A stretch of 64,000 nucleotides of DNA from Defluviitaleaceae bacterium (lineage in GTDB: Bacteria > Bacillota > Clostridia > Lachnospirales > WQUN01): NCBI GenBank assembly GCA_009780185.1, contig WRAN01000003.1:124001-188000 (forward strand), written 5' to 3'. Shown here piece after piece: positions 61,239 to 64,000 of the stretch; the stretch's first letter is position 1, and each line of letters starts with the position of its first letter. Position numbers and translations under genes: made by a program. The notes beneath the pieces are model-generated. The model made no database searches and was not told the DNA's origin. It saw nothing but the letters and a program-made list of their open reading frames with translations.

Positions 61239-62328
61239 GATATTGCATATTGTTACGGATACAAACATTGGTGGGACCGGGCATCTTTTATTACACTTAT
61301 TGGATGCGTATGATAAGTCTTCGTTTGTAATGGAGGTTGTTTTACCCGAAAATGCAAGGCTTACGCCTCTGCTTGCTATGCGAGGTGTGAAGTATTATGA
61401 ATCGCCGGATATTGCGGATAAGTCTTTTTCTTTTAAGGGAATTAGTACGCTTAGAAAGTTGATAAAGGAAGCTGAGCCGGATATTGTCCATACACATGGG
61501 TCATTTTCTGGGCGAAAGGCGGCTAAGCAGCTTGGCGTGAAGGTTGTGCATACGAGACATTGTGCGTATCCTGTGGCGTCCTGGAAGAAAGTTTTTCCTT
61601 TTAAGCAGATGATGGGATTTGTGAATAACTCGTTAAGCGATTTAATGATTGCCATTTCTCCTGCGGCAGCGGAGAATCTGATTGATATGGGAGCTAGACA
61701 GAGTAAAATACGGACACTATTTAATGGTACGCCTCCTGTGAGGAGTTATTCTTTTGAAGAAGTGGCTGACATTAAGAGAAAGTACAATATACCACCGGAT
61801 ACCTTTGTGTTGGCAATAATAGCGCGTCTAACAGAAGTTAAAGGCCATGATGACATTTTGGATGCGGCTAAAGCTGTCCCAAAGGCGCTTATATTATTTG
61901 CCGGAGATGGGGAGCAAAAGACTCACCTGGAGGGACGGATAGCGACTGAAGGGATTTCTAATGTAAGATTATTGGGTTTTGTGACAGATGTGGATGAGCT
62001 TATTGCCGTGATGGATGCACAGATTAATGCCTCTTTTGGGACGGAAACGTCGTCTTTGTCCTTGATACAGGGGATGAGTGCAGGAGTCCCGGCAGTGGCT
62101 TCCGATTTTGGAGGTAATCCATATCTGATAGAGACAGGGGTCAATGGCATTGTGTTTCCCGCACGGGATGCTAATGCTATGGCTGATGGAATTAAGAAGA
62201 TAATGTCCGACTCTGAGTTATACCGGCGGACCTCTGAGGGGGCGCGTCAGGTATATCAGGAGCGGTTTACAGATAAAAAAATGGCCTCGGATACAGAGGC
62301 TGTATATAAAGAAGTATTGGGAAGGTGA
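61231..62328 (+). CDS. Family 4 glycosyltransferase
   Basis: A 365-aa GT-B fold enzyme. The N-terminus is MIKILHIVTDTNIGGTGHLL, the acceptor side has DIVHTHGSFSGRKAAK and the nucleotide-sugar side has LAIIARLTEVKGHDDILDAA and FGTETSSLSLIQGMSAGVPA (the E-x7-E region). It was started at MIKILH because the longer frame lies inside the upstream gene. It overlaps its neighbour by 8 nt and probably acts in the same surface polysaccharide or teichoic-acid-like pathway as the ligase. Confidence 0.93.
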   Translation: MIKILHIVTDTNIGGTGHLLLHLLDAYDKSSFVMEVVLPENARLTPLLAMRGVKYYESPDIADKSFSFKGISTLRKLIKEAEPDIVHTHGSFSGRKAAKQLGVKVVHTRHCAYPVASWKKVFPFKQMMGFVNNSLSDLMIAISPAAAENLIDMGARQSKIRTLFNGTPPVRSYSFEEVADIKRKYNIPPDTFVLAIIARLTEVKGHDDILDAAKAVPKALILFAGDGEQKTHLEGRIATEGISNVRLLGFVTDVDELIAVMDAQINASFGTETSSLSLIQGMSAGVPAVASDFGGNPYLIETGVNGIVFPARDANAMADGIKKIMSDSELYRRTSEGARQVYQERFTDKKMASDTEAVYKEVLGR

Positions 62329-62333
62329 TTGCT

Positions 62334-62816
62334 TTGAAAAAATATCGCTTGTTTGGGATTATAAACCCTATTGATGTGCTATTGGTGACTATGGTGTTTT
62401 TGCTGATATGGGGTGCGTATTTGCTGGCTCAGCCACAGACTGTTGTTGCAGAAGGTGGGCGGCTTATCCGCTATACCTTTGAACTTGGGGAGCGGCCTGC
62501 GGGTTTTCATGAAGGAATAGAAATTGATACGCCGGTGTTTTGTGGCGTTAACGGCTGGCGGGTTGGTACTGTTGTTGATGTTTATTCCTTGCCGTTTTTG
62601 TCTGATGCCCCTGATGAGCGAGCTGGGGTCATACGCCGGGTACCCGTTGAAGGGCTTGAGTTTACCTATATTGTAATAGAGGCCTGGGCTGAGATTAGTG
62701 ATTATGCCACCAATATCGGAAACTTTTGGGTTGCTGTTAATAGGCAGGTGGGCCTTAGAGCACGAGATTTTGGTGGTATTGGGTTTATTACTAGCATTGA
62801 ATGGGTGGTGGAATAG
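62334..62816 (+). CDS. DUF4330-like membrane-anchored protein (first copy)
   Basis: A 160-aa protein starting MKKYRLFGIINPIDVLLVTM, with one N-terminal membrane helix and an extracellular beta domain. TTG was chosen as start because GAAGGTGA lies just upstream; the earlier GTG falls inside that ribosome site. The segment FGIINPIDVLLV matches the DUF4330 N-terminus. The function is unknown. It is followed without gap by a related gene and belongs to the envelope-glycan operon. Confidence 0.75.
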   Translation: MKKYRLFGIINPIDVLLVTMVFLLIWGAYLLAQPQTVVAEGGRLIRYTFELGERPAGFHEGIEIDTPVFCGVNGWRVGTVVDVYSLPFLSDAPDERAGVIRRVPVEGLEFTYIVIEAWAEISDYATNIGNFWVAVNRQVGLRARDFGGIGFITSIEWVVE

Positions 62817-63317
62817 ATGATTGATGCTCAAGGGAAAATTAAAGGTAGAGTTAGTATTATTGATATTGTAATCGTGTTGGCGCTTCTGGGGCTTATTGTC
62901 GGGTTTGTATATAGAAATGCGGCACCTCACATAGAGACAGTTCTTCGGCCTGATGATAATTTTTATGTAACTTTTGAAGTTAATAGGATACGTAGTGTTA
63001 TTGCTGAGGATGCTGTAGTTGTTGGGGAATATGTGTTTAGGCAGCATGATCGTCAGCCTCTTGGTAGAATTGTTGCTATTGATAAGCTTCCCGCAACTGA
63101 AGTAATGCAGCGCAGTGATGGTACGGCTGTACTGGCTACTATGGAGGATCGTTACTCTTTGCACATTACTATTGAGGCTACTGGTAGTATTACTGAAAGT
63201 GGATTTTTTGCGAATGGCAATGACGCTATTGCTCCTGGGGCTGAGATTATCTTGGTTAATCGGCGGTTTATATTTCCTTTGGCACGGGTTTATTCTGTAA
63301 GCCTGGATAGGATTTAG
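62817..63317 (+). CDS. DUF4330-like membrane-anchored protein (second copy)
   Basis: A 166-aa protein with MIDAQGKIKGRVSIIDIVIV, one membrane helix and an extracellular beta domain ending in IPGAEI-like and VNRRFIFPLARV strands. It is paralogous in layout to the preceding protein and starts at the base after its stop. DUF4330 proteins occur next to surface-polysaccharide genes in clostridia, and their biochemical role is not known. Confidence 0.82.
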   Translation: MIDAQGKIKGRVSIIDIVIVLALLGLIVGFVYRNAAPHIETVLRPDDNFYVTFEVNRIRSVIAEDAVVVGEYVFRQHDRQPLGRIVAIDKLPATEVMQRSDGTAVLATMEDRYSLHITIEATGSITESGFFANGNDAIAPGAEIILVNRRFIFPLARVYSVSLDRI

Positions 63318-63343
63318 GTTGTCTGAAGTACGTATAACAAGGA

Positions 63344-64000
63344 TTACTCTTTTCCAACTAGTCTATCGCGTAAGTTATCAATAGCAGTACGCCATGCTTT
63401 TATTGCTCCATTGTCCATAAGTTCATTCATAGCTTGCTCGTTATAGCCGCCGGGGGTCATATCATGTGCTAACTCTACAAGGTCGCAGTTAGGGGTTTCG
63501 GTTGCGCGTCTGGTTAGTGACCCGAGTAATGAGTGTAAGAATTTAATAGCAGAGTCATGCTCCACACCTTGGGAATCTGTAAATGAAATTAGCTCCGCCA
63601 GCAGCATATAGTAAGGACTCATCAGACATGTCAAAAGCTGTAAATTTCGTGTGTCGTCTAAACTGGAGAGATATATTGCCTCGGCAACAGGAGCAAATAA
63701 CTCTCCCACCTCTGGTACTTCTGGGTAAACGATAAGCGGGCCAAAGCCGCGGACAATCATTGGCAAGGGTACGACATGGGCAAAGAGAGCTGTCTCTCCA
63801 GTGATATCCTTTAAAAAAGGCAATGACATTTCTGTTGCCATATTAAGCACTTTGTGCTCCTTTTTGAATTTTAATTCTTTTAGGGCGTCGAAGGCATTTT
63901 TTTGTACGGTGATAAATATCCACTCGGCACTGTCTAGCACGTGTTGGTTGGATGTACATACTTGTACTTGTGGAAAAGCAGCGGCAAGCTCTGCTGCTTT
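63344..64000 (-). CDS. ProC/ComER-like NADP oxidoreductase, partial
   Basis: The C-terminal 218 residues of a pyrroline-5-carboxylate reductase-like protein; the frame stays open to the window edge (KAAELAAAFPQVQVCTSNQH before the segment LDSAEWIFITVQ). Visible features are VLNMATEMSLPFLKDITG, MIVRGFGPLIVYPE and a C-terminal helical dimer domain with GSLTRRATETP and LAHDMTPGGYNEQAM. The nucleotide-binding N-terminus lies outside the window. Proline synthesis or a ComER-like role cannot be separated. Confidence 0.8.
   Translation of the reverse strand, partial: KAAELAAAFPQVQVCTSNQHVLDSAEWIFITVQKNAFDALKELKFKKEHKVLNMATEMSLPFLKDITGETALFAHVVPLPMIVRGFGPLIVYPEVPEVGELFAPVAEAIYLSSLDDTRNLQLLTCLMSPYYMLLAELISFTDSQGVEHDSAIKFLHSLLGSLTRRATETPNCDLVELAHDMTPGGYNEQAMNELMDNGAIKAWRTAIDNLRDRLVGKE

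Overview
The window looks like a chromosomal segment of an anaerobic, spore-forming Firmicute (class Clostridia). It carries the spoIIGA-sigE sporulation pair, a DacF-like carboxypeptidase, sortase-type surface proteins, strong AGGAGG-type ribosome binding sites, selenocysteine machinery (selA-selB) and a catabolic cluster for host or plant glycans. I saw no rRNA or tRNA genes, so the genus cannot be fixed.

Layout. 0.4-3.6 kb: selB and selA (minus strand). 3.8-17.4 kb: a carbohydrate locus with a UroD-family protein, an AraC-type regulator with an altered receiver domain, a GH29 fucosidase, a DUF1537 sugar-acid kinase, a GH140-like hydrolase and an LplB/YtcP-type ABC importer with its lipoprotein. 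Facing it are a DUF4091 protein, an aldo/keto reductase and a DapA-family aldolase. 17.5-19.8 kb: an AT-rich islet with a shortened antitoxin, an orphan P-loop ATPase with a zinc ribbon, and a gene remnant. 20.0-21.6 kb: spoIIGA-sigE. 21.7-22.3 kb: a 550-bp transposase-less element with 17-bp terminal inverted repeats, a 10-bp target duplication and two large hairpins. Directly after it comes a 0.34-kb structured RNA with its own promoter and terminator. 23.3-38.1 kb: two giant InlB-repeat (Flg_new) cell-wall proteins, separated by an RRNPP-like TPR regulator, a GH13 glucosidase and an Fe/Mn superoxide dismutase.

38.3-51.4 kb is the most notable region: a complete CRISPR locus, all on the minus strand. 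In transcription order it holds a PD-(D/E)XK-like nuclease, cas10 (no HD domain, GGDD intact), a cas7-cas5-cas11 fusion, a tandem cas7-cas7, csx19, a cas7 with insertion, leader and array 2 (14 repeats), two tiny ORFs, cas1, cas2, leader and array 1 (7 repeats), and cas6. This is the gene content of the fused-subunit type III-D variant (III-D2/III-Dv) known from Synechocystis. No CARF effector is visible, and the nuclease is the best candidate partner.

51.6-64 kb is housekeeping and cell envelope: FmdB-like zinc ribbon, paired TauE/SafE half-proteins, DacF-like carboxypeptidase, glgB, an SLH protein, a tRNA-dihydrouridine synthase, an O-antigen ligase/polymerase-like protein, a glycosyltransferase, two DUF4330-like proteins and a truncated ProC-like reductase at the right edge.
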